Below are positions 9,525 to 17,806 of a stretch of 23,205 nucleotides of DNA, piece by piece. Source of the DNA: Chara braunii (taxonomy: Eukaryota > Streptophyta > Charophyceae > Charales > Characeae); contig BFEA01000071.1 of the NCBI GenBank assembly GCA_003427395.1, positions 2,888,253-2,911,457 on the forward strand. Direction: 5' to 3'. The number at the start of each line of letters is the position of its first letter. The first letter of the stretch is position 1. The notes under the pieces were generated by a model. It searched no databases, was not told where the DNA came from, and saw only the letters and a list, made by a program, of their open reading frames with translations. The position numbers and the translations under genes were made by a program.

Positions 9525-12100
9525 CAACCACTGGTAAATTTTTGTGTAATTGTGTATATGGATGATATCTTGTTTTTTTCCAAAACATACAAGTACCATG
9601 TGGAACATGTCGAGCGGGTCTTACATGCATTGAAAGACGCAGGGTTCAAAGTAGCCTTGGAGAAAAGCGAGTTTTTCCTCTCGGAAATCTCCTTTTGGGG
9701 GTACATCATCATGGTGGATGGCTTGAAACCCGATCCAAGAAAAGTGGCAGCAGTACAAGAAGCCCTGGTTCCTGTCACGCTCACTCAAGTTCGAGCCTTC
9801 CTCGGCCTGGCCTCATATTATCGACGGTTCATCGAAGGGTTTGCTTGCATCGCCAAGACTCTGACCAACTTGCTGAAGAAAGAAGAACAACTAATCTAGA
9901 CGCCGGAGTGTGAGGCGGCTTTTCGGGCACTCAAAAAGGCCCTGACTACTGCGCCGATCCTGGCGCGCCCAGATCCAACGAAATCGTTCGCTCTGCACAC
10001 CGATTGGTAACCTCCGGCGATATCGGCGGTGTTGACTCGGCAGGGAACATACGGAAAGGGGCACATTATCGAATACGAGTCGAAGACACTGAGTCAGGCA
10101 CAAGCGAATTACGAAGCTTGCAAGGGTGAATGTTTGGCGGTGGTGTGGGGAATCCAACACTTTCGACCGTATCTCCACGGCCAGAAGTTCGTTCTCGTGA
10201 CGGATCATCAGCCGTTGTTGTCCTTACGAAACAACACGGATTATACGGGAACCTTGGGAAGGTGGGCTGTGAGGTTGCAAGACTATGATTTCGACATCCG
10301 CCACCTCGCGACCAAGCAGCACGGAAACACGAACAGATTGACTCGTATCTAGCCACCCAAGAAGTGCCCAACGAACGAACGGTTCATTCTGTGGAAAGAA
10401 GTTTCGCCTTTGACGACCTTGCTACGGAGAAGTACACGTCATCCATAAGGGAAGCACTGGGGCACGAGATGGCGACCCCTCTTGAAGCGACAACTGCCCC
10501 GTCATCTTCCCCAGGCTCTTCGACCTATCCATCTATCCCTCACTCTCCCCCTAGCCTATCCCTGCGTTCCTGATTTTTCGGCACCTTGCTTATGATACCG
10601 GACCGGGGGGACTCACACCCCGGAGGACCTAGTTTTATCTCATGGGTACGATGTAGCCAGTGCCGCATGATCTGGTCCCACGGATATTGTGTAAGGTATC
10701 AGAACGAGAAGAAGTTGGACTGTCCCACCTGTCGAACGGACCAAGTACCTATAGAAACACGGAGCTTACCAAGGCAGAACGTCGGCGAGTCACGGAGCGA
10801 GCTCATGATTATCGTTGGCAGGAATCAGTCTTGCAAAAACAGAAAGACAATGACAATAGCGGGACTAGTTGGCTGGCGGTTCCACACCCTCTCGCTAGGT
10901 TCGACTGGACACAAGCTGCCCATGAAGAGGATGCAGTCCATCTCTCAATCAAATACACGGAAAAAGCTATAAAGAAAAACGGATGGTATTGGTTGGGAAT
11001 TCAGGAGGATGTCAGATACACCGTCTAGAACTGCCCGGTCTGTGCGGCTGATAAGGTGCCGGTACAGATGCCACGAACGATGGTACGGACTAGAGTAGAA
11101 CACCCCTTCCAACGAGTTAACATCGGTACGATGGATATCAATGTACGGAAAGGTCCCGACGATCTGGGCGAGCTCAATGTCCTTATAGTGGTCGTCGATC
11201 ATTTCTTTAAATGGATCGAGGCCTACCCTATGGCTAGTCAGAACTCGCAGGAAGTAGCCTGGTATATTAATCGCTTTTTGTGCATGCACTTGAACGTAGA
11301 AGAGGTCCATATGGATAACGGGTCGGAATTCCAAGGGGAGGTACAACGACATTTCTACTCGCCAGGACACTGGCCACAGGCCAACGGGCTCGTGAAAAAC
11401 ACCAATCGAATGATTAAGACCGCCCTTAGACGGAACATCACTGCATGAGATACCAGGCCCTGGCCTGTTATAGTCGACCACATACTAGTCGTCTATCGGG
11501 CTACCCCACACGGCAGTACAAGGGTGTCCCCATTTCAACTGAGAACCAATAGTATCCCCCAGGTGCAGTTGTCACCCCTAGTGGGTACGGAAGTTAGATC
11601 GACTCGGGCTCAACAGCGGGAAACGGCCCAGCATTACATGGATCTAATGGCTAGGACCTACCCCGCGTTAGCCCGCAGGCGATAGAGGGTCGTGGATCCG
11701 CCGCTGGTGCGCCAGATCAGAGATTACGAGAACCGATATGCCTCCGCTGGTCCACTACCCCGCTACAAGATCGGGGATCTAGTGTAGGTACGGAAATCTG
11801 CGCGCTCACCCTCGCTATACTCGCATTTACGAGGTGACGTAAGTTGGCACGCAAGGCCAGCACTCTGTAAAGCTGATTCCCCGGCACAACGCACAGACCA
11901 GGTCGCTGACTCGCCACGACACTGCCCTTCATCCATTCCAGGCATCGCTAGATCGTGAGCGGGCTCAGGCCCCATCTCAACCTTTTTCCTCTGCTTCCTC
12001 GTCCGCACTTGCTTCTTTTTCTTCCTCTTTTCAAACCACTTCGCCGTTTGGGGTTGAGGACTCGATCGTGCAGGATGAGCCAGCTGCAGCAGAGGAATGA
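9525..12100 (+). pseudogene. pol: Second Ty3/gypsy pol, 5'-truncated and decayed (RT, RNase H, PHD-like finger, integrase)
   Basis: Homology begins just before the reverse-transcriptase active site VYMDD (near 9555). It runs through RLSY-type motifs FLGLASYYRRFI, RNase H (TDW near 10003, GECLAVVWGIQHF and VTDHQPL near 10130-10215), a linker, a PHD-like finger (10652-10732), the integrase zinc domain (AHEEDAVHLS...NCPVC, about 10918-11042), the core (Asp codons 11134 and 11314) and a C-terminal part to TGA at 12098. RT fingers, protease and gag are missing. Stops lie at 9897, 10008, 10350, 10571, 11026, 11446, 11683, 11785 and 11840. The frame moves from 3 to 2 near 10350, to 1 near 10730-10790 and to 2 near 11790-11805. 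The third catalytic position is Lys (AAA at 11395), and about nine codons before it are missing. It differs clearly from the chromovirus at the left edge. Confidence 0.95.
10652..10732 (+). other. PHD-like zinc finger segment within pol 2
   Basis: The translation in frame 2 shows CSQCRMIWSHGYC followed eleven residues later by CPTC. This is the pattern C-x2-C, W-x-H-x2-C, C-P-x-C typical of the second half of a PHD finger. The first cysteine pair expected upstream is not visible, either lost by mutation or out of frame. PHD fingers commonly read histone H3 tails; here a chromatin-targeting role for integration is inferred. It sits between RNase H and the integrase zinc domain, where standard Ty3/gypsy elements have only a short linker. 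Confidence 0.6.
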
Positions 12101-13935
12101 ACCAGTTGAGCATTTCCAAGTGTCGATCGAGGATCACTTATTGAGGCATCGATTCAATGATGATCGACAGTTGCAGTACGACGTGTAGCAAGTGAATGTG
12201 CCCGGATCCAGCATCGCAGATCTCGTCACGTACTCGCTCTTGAGCGAACGAGTAACCTACATGGGGGTGTACATGGACGTCATGCAGCTGCCTGGTCGGG
12301 AAACCACCAGGGTGTTCATCGAGTTTCGCGCGCTCCAGGTGGCCGTCAACTTCGTGCACAACGTCGCCACTTTCATCGGCGACTTGACGCTCCTGGACGA
12401 TCGACGTCGAGAACCGGTGTGGAACTTCCTGCAAGAGTACGCGGTACAGGTAGCGGGATCGGTGGCGTGCACACAGGGAAGGGGCCATCGATTCATGTTG
12501 TATCACGCACTGTTGCGACGGACACCGGAAGGACCGCTGACACTTGTGCCTCAATTGCCCGTGCTTCTCCCCCCCGTCGATCCTTTAAATATCCAAGCCA
12601 TCCCCGCCCCCTCATACTAAATGCCTCCCTTCTTCTCTTACACCACCCTCCCCTATAAACTCACGGAGGGCCCCAACCCCATCCGCAATTTCCCCGCGTA
12701 CCTGGTGGAGCTGGACAACGTCGAGATGATGCCACAAGCTGAGGAGGACGTGTGGGAATTGCACCGCACGCTGTATCGATCGGTGGTGTTGGGCATGTTC
12801 TGGTTTGTTGTCTCGTACAACGATCACAACATCGCCGAGAACCTGCAAGTGTATTACGTCATCTCGCTGCCTAAACCGGAGAAGAAGGAGGGCACCGTGG
12901 CATTATACCCATTCGGGGAGATCGAAACGAGCAGGCCGGGGCTACTGGAGCTCATTCATATCGAGTTGTTGTCTATCACGCAAGTGATCGCCAGAGAAGA
13001 AGAGGATCTCCAACTCCACCCTCGGACAACATTGGCTCCTCGGCGATCTTAATACTCAGCGGTGATATCGGACTATATTGCGCGGCAGGGGGAAAAGGTG
13101 GTGAGCATTGCCGATTGAAAGTCGTTGCGACCTCCCTCATCCGACCCCAAGCTAGTAGCCCCGAGGGCCCTCAGGAAGAAACCCAAAAAGAGACGTCCCC
13201 AGCTATCGCCAGAAGCGCAAGGAAGCTAAGTGGGACTCGGAGAAGAGGTGGACAAGGCCAGGCGGGTGCAGAAGCCAGGTCCTGTTCCAGAGAGCAAGGC
13301 GACACCGATCGAGGGACCTCCATCGGGGGAAGTAGCGCAAACAAGCAAATTTTGGATATGCGGGAGCCCTCCGAAGCCGACACTCCAGCCGCCGCTTCTT
13401 CCTGACCTCAATCTCGATGGAGCCGGCCCATCAGCACCAGCAGGAGGAGGAGTGAGAAAACTACCATATCCCACATCCGGACCCCCCATCCTCGCAGGAC
13501 CTTTTCGCTTCCGCCAACCACCCGGGCGTGCCCCGGTCATTGACCTTAGTAGTTCCTCCGAGCCGGACGGTCCATCCGACGGATGTCGCGTTCATGGTGG
13601 AGCCTGCTACCACCAGAATCGAAGCAATCGAAGGGGCCCCGCGTCCTGATCCTGCAGAGGCCAGCCAGCGGCTTAGGAGGGAGCGAAGGCCATATACCGA
13701 GACCCATCTAGTGATGACGGGTCCCGAGAATCACACGGTGCGGCGACGGGTTGTACGGGCTACTGCGGATCTGGCCCCACGCATATTGGCACACGTACTA
13801 GGGGCATTTCTCTATCCCTCCTTTGTCCAACACCACTTCAATGAGGTAGAGGCGCCGACTACTCCGGCTGAGCTGGCAGCCTTTCTTCCTCCTCTTCCTC
13901 CCTCTCTTAATACCGAGATCGACCATTTCCTCTAG
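12075..13935 (+). pseudogene. Decayed extra open reading frame downstream of pol (about 620 codons)
   Basis: An ATG at 12075 (MSQLQQRNEP) overlaps the last 26 bases of pol in another frame. The frame then stays open to about 13550 apart from stops at 12186, 12618, 13050, 13116 and 13227. It continues in the next frame (shift somewhere in 13530-13590) to TAG at 13933. The N-terminal two thirds look like a folded, mixed protein; the last third is Pro/Ser/Arg-rich. A hydrophobic-acidic patch VIDLSSSSEPD (about 13538-13570) matches a SUMO-interacting motif. No membrane segment, signal peptide, CCHC knuckle or protease motif is seen, so an envelope or Gag protein is not supported. Its position after integrase is that of env-like or accessory genes. 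I do not recognise the family. An alternative is two proteins, since TAA at 12618-12620 is directly followed by ATG at 12621. Confidence 0.6.
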
Positions 13936-14082
13936 TCTCTTTCTTCTTTCCCCTGTCTTCTTCTTCTTTTTCTGATTTAATTGCAAAGGTCGCGTGAAAG
14001 AACACGCTGTATATTAAAAAAAAATAAAAAATAATTGATCGGGCTAGTGAACGACGAAAAAGCCGCCCAATCAGGTGTACAA

Positions 14083-14094
14083 TAGGAGGGGAGA
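14083..14094 (+). promoter_or_regulatory. Polypurine tract candidate of the second element
   Basis: The run AGGAGGGGAGA lies about 150 bp after the extra reading frame and just before TGATGTGGCAG at 14102. That is where a plus-strand primer and 3' LTR start would be expected. The preceding 14000-14040 is A/T-rich. Confidence 0.45.
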
Positions 14095-14101
14095 TCCATA
14101 G

Positions 14102-15400
14102 TGATGTGGCAGATATCGAAGTAGAGTAGGTGATGAACCGGACCAGCTGACGAAGAAGTGACAGCCCGGATCATCAAGGTAATTAGGAATTTAGGAGGGC
14201 TATACCGCAGTCGAGAGACTGCTATTTTTACGGATCCCCCTGCGCGTCACAGATGTGATAAGCCAGGATCCGCACTCGGCGGATTCCCGTTGTCGGCGCG
14301 AATACCCTTACAAGGGTATCCGCCCTGGTTTTTGCAAACGACAGAAACTAGTTTTAAATCTAAGTATACCGCGCTAGGCGCGACTGCGACTGTGGACTAT
14401 GTTGACTGGGTGGTTGGTTAGAGTAAAGAGTGTGTGGGCGTGCAGGTTTAAGGCGCGCGTGATTTATCCCCTGATGTTGATTACGAAACCGGCACGGGTG
14501 CCGGTCTGTTTGTTTTATTTTTATTTTTTGTTTATTCTTGATTGAACCAGGATTTAGGGGATATTTTCGTTCGATGGCTATGTTTGATCGAGTTGAGCGC
14601 GCTTGCGGAGAGTGACCCCGACGACGGCATCGGCAACGACGGCGCGATTCTGTACGGAGAGCGGGGTGCAGTAGGGTGGAGCGCGGAGCAATTATGGCAC
14701 GGTATAAGCAAGCCGGCGCGGGCACTGGGAGCCGCGCAGCCGGTCCGTTGGCCCAAAGCGTAGCGCCACACCGCCTTATATGGCACTCTGCGGATGTGGG
14801 TCTTAGGCTTGGGCTTAGCCCTATAGGTTACTGCACTGGGTTGTTGTTACGAAGGTTCGGGGATCGAGGCCGATGGGCGTCGGCGCAGCAGCAGCGGAGC
14901 AGCGTGGAGCGAAACCTGAGGGGTTGAGGGCCTTGTGGGGCTATCCCCCTCGGCTTTGCTTATAGGTGCGGTGGCAGGCCCAATCCGCGGGGCTGGTGCA
15001 GTGCCAGCAACCCTGCGGTCCCCCCCCGGCTTTGCCTGTATTTTATTTTATTTCCCCTTTGTTTTTATTGGGGGAGCCCGGTTGCGGGCCTGTTCCGCGG
15101 GGGCGCTGGTATGTCCCGCGCCCTGTTCCGATAGCTTTCCCCATTTATCATTTTGGGTTCTCTTCAAAACAATTTATCCTTACTTAACTTAGTTTTTTCC
15201 CCTGTTACTGGAGGCCGGCGTCGTCCCCTGGGTTGATTCTCGGGGCCGCCGACCACTATAGCAGGAGTGCTCACGAACTATTGGAAGGCAGCCCATGTCC
15301 GGGGCTAGGAGGTGGCGCCCGATGAGAGGGGCAACAGGGGTCTGGATTATGTGGGGTTGGCCCACCCGAATTTGGCACCTCCAGGCTGCAGCGCTATCGG
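14102..15400 (+). repeat. Probable 3' LTR start and hairpin-rich noncoding DNA of element 2
   Basis: The segment starts TGATGTGGCAG after the polypurine tract. I could not find a convincing ...CA end or a second copy, so the length is unknown. It holds several exact hairpins: ATACCCTT-AC-AAGGGTAT at 14302-14319, enclosed by GGCGGAT (14278) and ATCCGCC (14318), and CCGGCAC-GG-GTGCCGG at 14489-14504, followed by a T-rich stretch. No coding frame is supported. Two phrases with CGGCTTTGC near 14952 and 15029 mark a loose duplication. Confidence 0.4.
14489..14545 (+). terminator. GC hairpin followed by T-rich tract
   Basis: A perfect 7-bp stem (CCGGCAC/GTGCCGG) is followed within a few bases by TGTTTGTTTTATTTTTATTT. 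The T runs could stop RNA polymerase III, and the whole resembles a transcription stop or RNA 3'-end structure. In a eukaryotic LTR this is a guess from shape only. Confidence 0.25.
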
Positions 15401-15475
15401 ATCCTTTGGGACATCTGCTAAAGATTGGAATGCTTACGAGGAGATTTGCATGCCCACGGCCTAAGGATAGTGGGT
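15401..15475 (+). ncRNA. U6 snRNA-like copy 1 (most degenerate)
   Basis: The sequence starts TCCTTTGGGACATCTGCTAA and continues ATTGGAA, GGAGATTTGCATG and CCTAAGGAT. This follows the order of U6 snRNA: 5' stem-loop, AUUGGAA, GAGA-GAUU-GCAUG, internal stem-loop. The ACAGAGA box is replaced by a TACGAGGAGA-like sequence, so this copy would not function in splicing. It is the first of three tandem copies, 179 bp before the next. Confidence 0.65.
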
Positions 15476-15579
15476 GAGAAATCCGGGATGAACCCGGACG
15501 CGAGATAGGCCGGGGGCGGGCAAAAGGTAGAGAGGGCCAAGCGGCCTTTGGGAAAGCCGCGGGGCATTGCCCCGGCCAC

Positions 15580-15655
15580 GTCCTTCGGGACATCTGTTAA
15601 AATTGAAACGATTCAGAGAAGATTCGCATGGTCCCTGCGCAAGGCCGACACGTAC
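15580..15655 (+). ncRNA. U6 snRNA-like copy 2 (best preserved length)
   Basis: It opens with GTCC-TTCG-GGAC, a perfect UUCG-capped 5' stem-loop, then CATCTGTTAAAATTGAAACG, CAGAGAAGATT, GCATGGTCCCTGCGCAAGG and GACACG. These are in the order and spacing of U6 snRNA. Against the universally conserved U6 elements, the ACAGAGA box is TCAGAGA (15613-15619) and the AGC triad is CGC (15625-15627). Both are residues needed for catalysis, so it is likely a pseudogene or a co-opted RNA head. The 28 bp upstream (GCCGCGGGGCATTGCCCCGG) recur before copy 3. No T-run terminator follows directly. Confidence 0.85.
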
Positions 15656-15750
15656 CAACCCCGAAAGAGGGGCTGGGCTCGTGCGCCAAGGCAGGGCGGA
15701 ACTACGGCTGCGCGGATTTCGACAGGCCGCGGGCCACTGCCCCGGCCTAG

Positions 15751-15814
15751 GTCCTTCGGGACATCCGTAAAAGCTGGAACGATACAGAGAAGATTTGGGC
15801 CCTGCGCGCGAAGG
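15751..15814 (+). ncRNA. U6 snRNA-like copy 3 (ACAGAGA intact, AGC region deleted)
   Basis: It opens GTCCTTCGGGACATCCGTAA and continues with GGAACGATACAGAGAAGATT. The 5' stem-loop and an exact ACAGAGA box (15784-15790) are preserved. The next part jumps to TGGGCCCTGCGC, so the AGCAUG segment with the AGC triad is absent. It lies 171 bp after copy 2 in the same orientation and has homologous 5' flanking sequence (GGCCGCGGGCCACTGCCCCGG). An A/G run follows instead of a Pol III T-run terminator. Confidence 0.8.
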
Positions 15815-15976
15815 GAAAAAAAAGGGGGGAGAGACTATATGAAGCGGAGGAGGAGCCATACGTGCTGAGTTTTCCTCCTCCGACCAGTTGCTGTTTTCAT
15901 CGAGTTCGGATACCGAGGGAGAAAAGCGCTACGAGGAAGAAATGGTGAATCGTTGACGACAACCGTGGGAGAGTGG

Positions 15977-16841
15977 GATGAACCCGGGCGCGATATCGCG
16001 CCGGGTGCATTCGAGTAGTGAACAAGGCAGCAACATCGAGGCAGCAGGCAAAAGGGGGGGGGGGTGAGTGAATCTAAACGTCGAAGTGGGCCAGATATGG
16101 CCGGGAAGAAGGGGGGGGGCAAAAGTGAATGAACCCGGATACGACCTTGTGCCGGGTGCATTCGCTGTGAGGAGGACGGTAGCGAGAGGAAAAAGGTAGT
16201 AGTGTGTCCGATCCCGTACGGAATCGGGCGGGAAGACATGCCACTCCGGGGTTTTCACCCCGGACGAACCACGTGGGAGTGTTAGATTTAGTATTAGATT
16301 AGTAGATTAGGAGTTAGAAAAGAAATTTTGTGCGCGGATATGGCGGGAGGTGGGGAGGAGCCGACGTCAAGAATACATATCTCACCCGGTTCTCAGCGAA
16401 AACGGGTGACTGGAGGGACGATTCCGGGGGTCTAAGTCATGGCGAGCTCAATGGCGGTGTTGGTTTCGGGCGAGGGCTGGCAGATAGGGAGTTAGCTGAA
16501 AGGGGGGCTGCGCGGAGGTATCGAGGACGGCGGCCATGGCGGGGATAGAAACCGAGATTTCGCTCGACTCTCCATAGGATCAATCGAGCTAAAAAGGTGG
16601 TCAGAGGCGCGGCGAGGCAAGGGCAGCGAGTAAAGGCAAGGAAATCGGGATGAATCGGGGCGCAGAGTTGTGCCAGGTTCATTCGTAAGAGTGGAGGGAA
16701 CGGCTAAGGCGGGGCGAAGGAACCTGGCGCACGTTCACGGCCGGGTACGTTCGGCAGCCGGACTGCTGGGTGGCGAACGGTAGGACAGTGAGAGAGAGGG
16801 GATAGGATCTAGACGCCGGTCCGGGCCCGATGCATTCGGCG
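15977..16841. repeat. Family of GC-rich inverted repeats (GAATGAACCCGG type) and right hairpin set
   Basis: Related inverted repeats sit at 15977-16012 (GATGAACCCGG...CCGGGTGCATTC with GCGCGATATCGCGC at its centre), 16127-16163 (12-bp arms with one mismatch), 16649-16684 (GATGAATCGGGG...CCAGGTTCATTC), and weaker ones near 16725 and 16807-16841. A fragment of the same type occurs near 15484, next to U6-like copy 1. Between them, 16208-16232 (CCGATCCCGTACGGAATCGG) and 16246-16263 (CCGGGG-TTTTCA-CCCCGG) are the inverted counterparts of the module at 8441-8502. Poly-G tracts occur at 16057 and 16110. No gene is visible. Confidence 0.7.
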
Positions 16842-17179
16842 AAAGAGATGAAGGAAGCGAGCTGGGCGGGGCGCGAAAGTTTGGGATTAAGTACGGAGGG
16901 ATGGCGGTAGCTGAGAAACGGGAGAGGAAAGTCGGTGTCTTCAGTTCCTTTGTAAAGGCGGTGAGGAGGGGGAGTGTGAGGTCAGGGTGGAAAGCTAGTA
17001 GACTGAGATGCTGCTGTACAAGTGAAGGGGTGAAGAATTGCGAGGTGTTGGGTAAGAGCGCGAGGAAGATTGAGAGAGGTACTTACCGCTGAAGCCGGCT
17101 GACAGTCAGAGTACGAACCGAGAGTGCAGGGGTGCCTGTATACCGGTATGCTGGCCCCCCCTTTTCGAAGCAGCATGTG
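16842..17179. other. G/A-rich unassigned sequence
   Basis: Purine-rich on the plus strand with a short open frame (16901-17092) that has no recognisable motif. It leads into the 62-bp duplication. It shows no clear alignment to 6183-7928, the corresponding interval on the left side of the inverted arrangement. Confidence 0.45.
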
Positions 17180-17303
17180 GCTGGCCGTAGTTTCGACTGA
17201 GCAGTGCCCTTCCACCCAGCAGTAGCGGTGTGAGGCCACATGCTGGCCGTAGTTTCGACTGAGCAGTGCCCTTCCACCCAGCAGTAGCGGTGTGAGGCCA
17301 GCA
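17180..17303 (+). repeat. 62-bp tandem duplication
   Basis: The phrase GCTGGCCGTAGTTTCGACTG...AGCGGTGTGAGGCCA occurs at 17180 and again at 17242 with no visible difference over about 60 bp. The exact match shows the duplication is young relative to the surrounding decayed repeats, or maintained by conversion, or an assembly effect. Confidence 0.9.
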
Positions 17304-17806
17304 CCAGGGAGGCCGAGGCAGCGGAAGTTTAACTGTGGACCCAAAACTGCGTGTGTAGCTGTCTGTACTTCAGGCAGAGGACTCACCTTCGTTTTCTCGA
17401 CTGGGCGACACAGCTTGAACAGTGAGGGCGGGGCAGGGAGTCGGTGCCTGTGCCCCCTCTACTCGCTTCCCGGCGGGCGAGACTGCTGCCGGTCGACGGC
17501 GCACAAGCTACTATAGGCTGCTAGGCGCTGACTGCTGGGGCGTGTGGCTGCGTACGGACTGTTGCAGGCATCTGTGCGTCATCGATTAAAAGCCTGGTGA
17601 GCCGCTGTTGGCTGGGCACTATTATTGAAGTTATGCATCGCTGCTGCACTCGACCGAGGTTAGTGGCGCGCACCGCTGAGTGAGGCACGACGATACGTAG
17701 GTTGGAATATTGTACTTTGTTGAGGTGCAGTTCGGTCAGCGCGCGGCTGGATCCATAGTGTGGGCGCAGCAAACAGGGGGGATTTCGTTGACCAAGCTGT
17801 CACACC
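17304..17806. other. Unassigned sequence before the right repeat copy
   Basis: GC-rich, with no supportable gene. Short frames on both strands overlap one another. Weak similarity to the left side just beyond 6182 may exist but is too thin to use for extending the inverted repeat. Confidence 0.4.

Noticed and set aside
8789-9630. Overlapping open frames on both strands, up to 218 codons on the minus strand
   Set aside because: No domain or motif is visible, opposing frames are equally open, and the largest minus-strand frame runs into antisense reverse transcriptase.
11955-12137. Translation in the other frame over the end of pol, rich in Leu, Pro and Phe
   Set aside because: Before 12075 the pol frame (ending at 12100) better matches integrase C-terminal sequence; the alternative is a shadow.
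12192-13052. Two separate intact-looking genes after pol
   Set aside because: They share one frame with sequence upstream from 12075 and downstream to about 13550, broken only by single stops, so one decayed frame is simpler; a two-protein reading is kept as an alternative.
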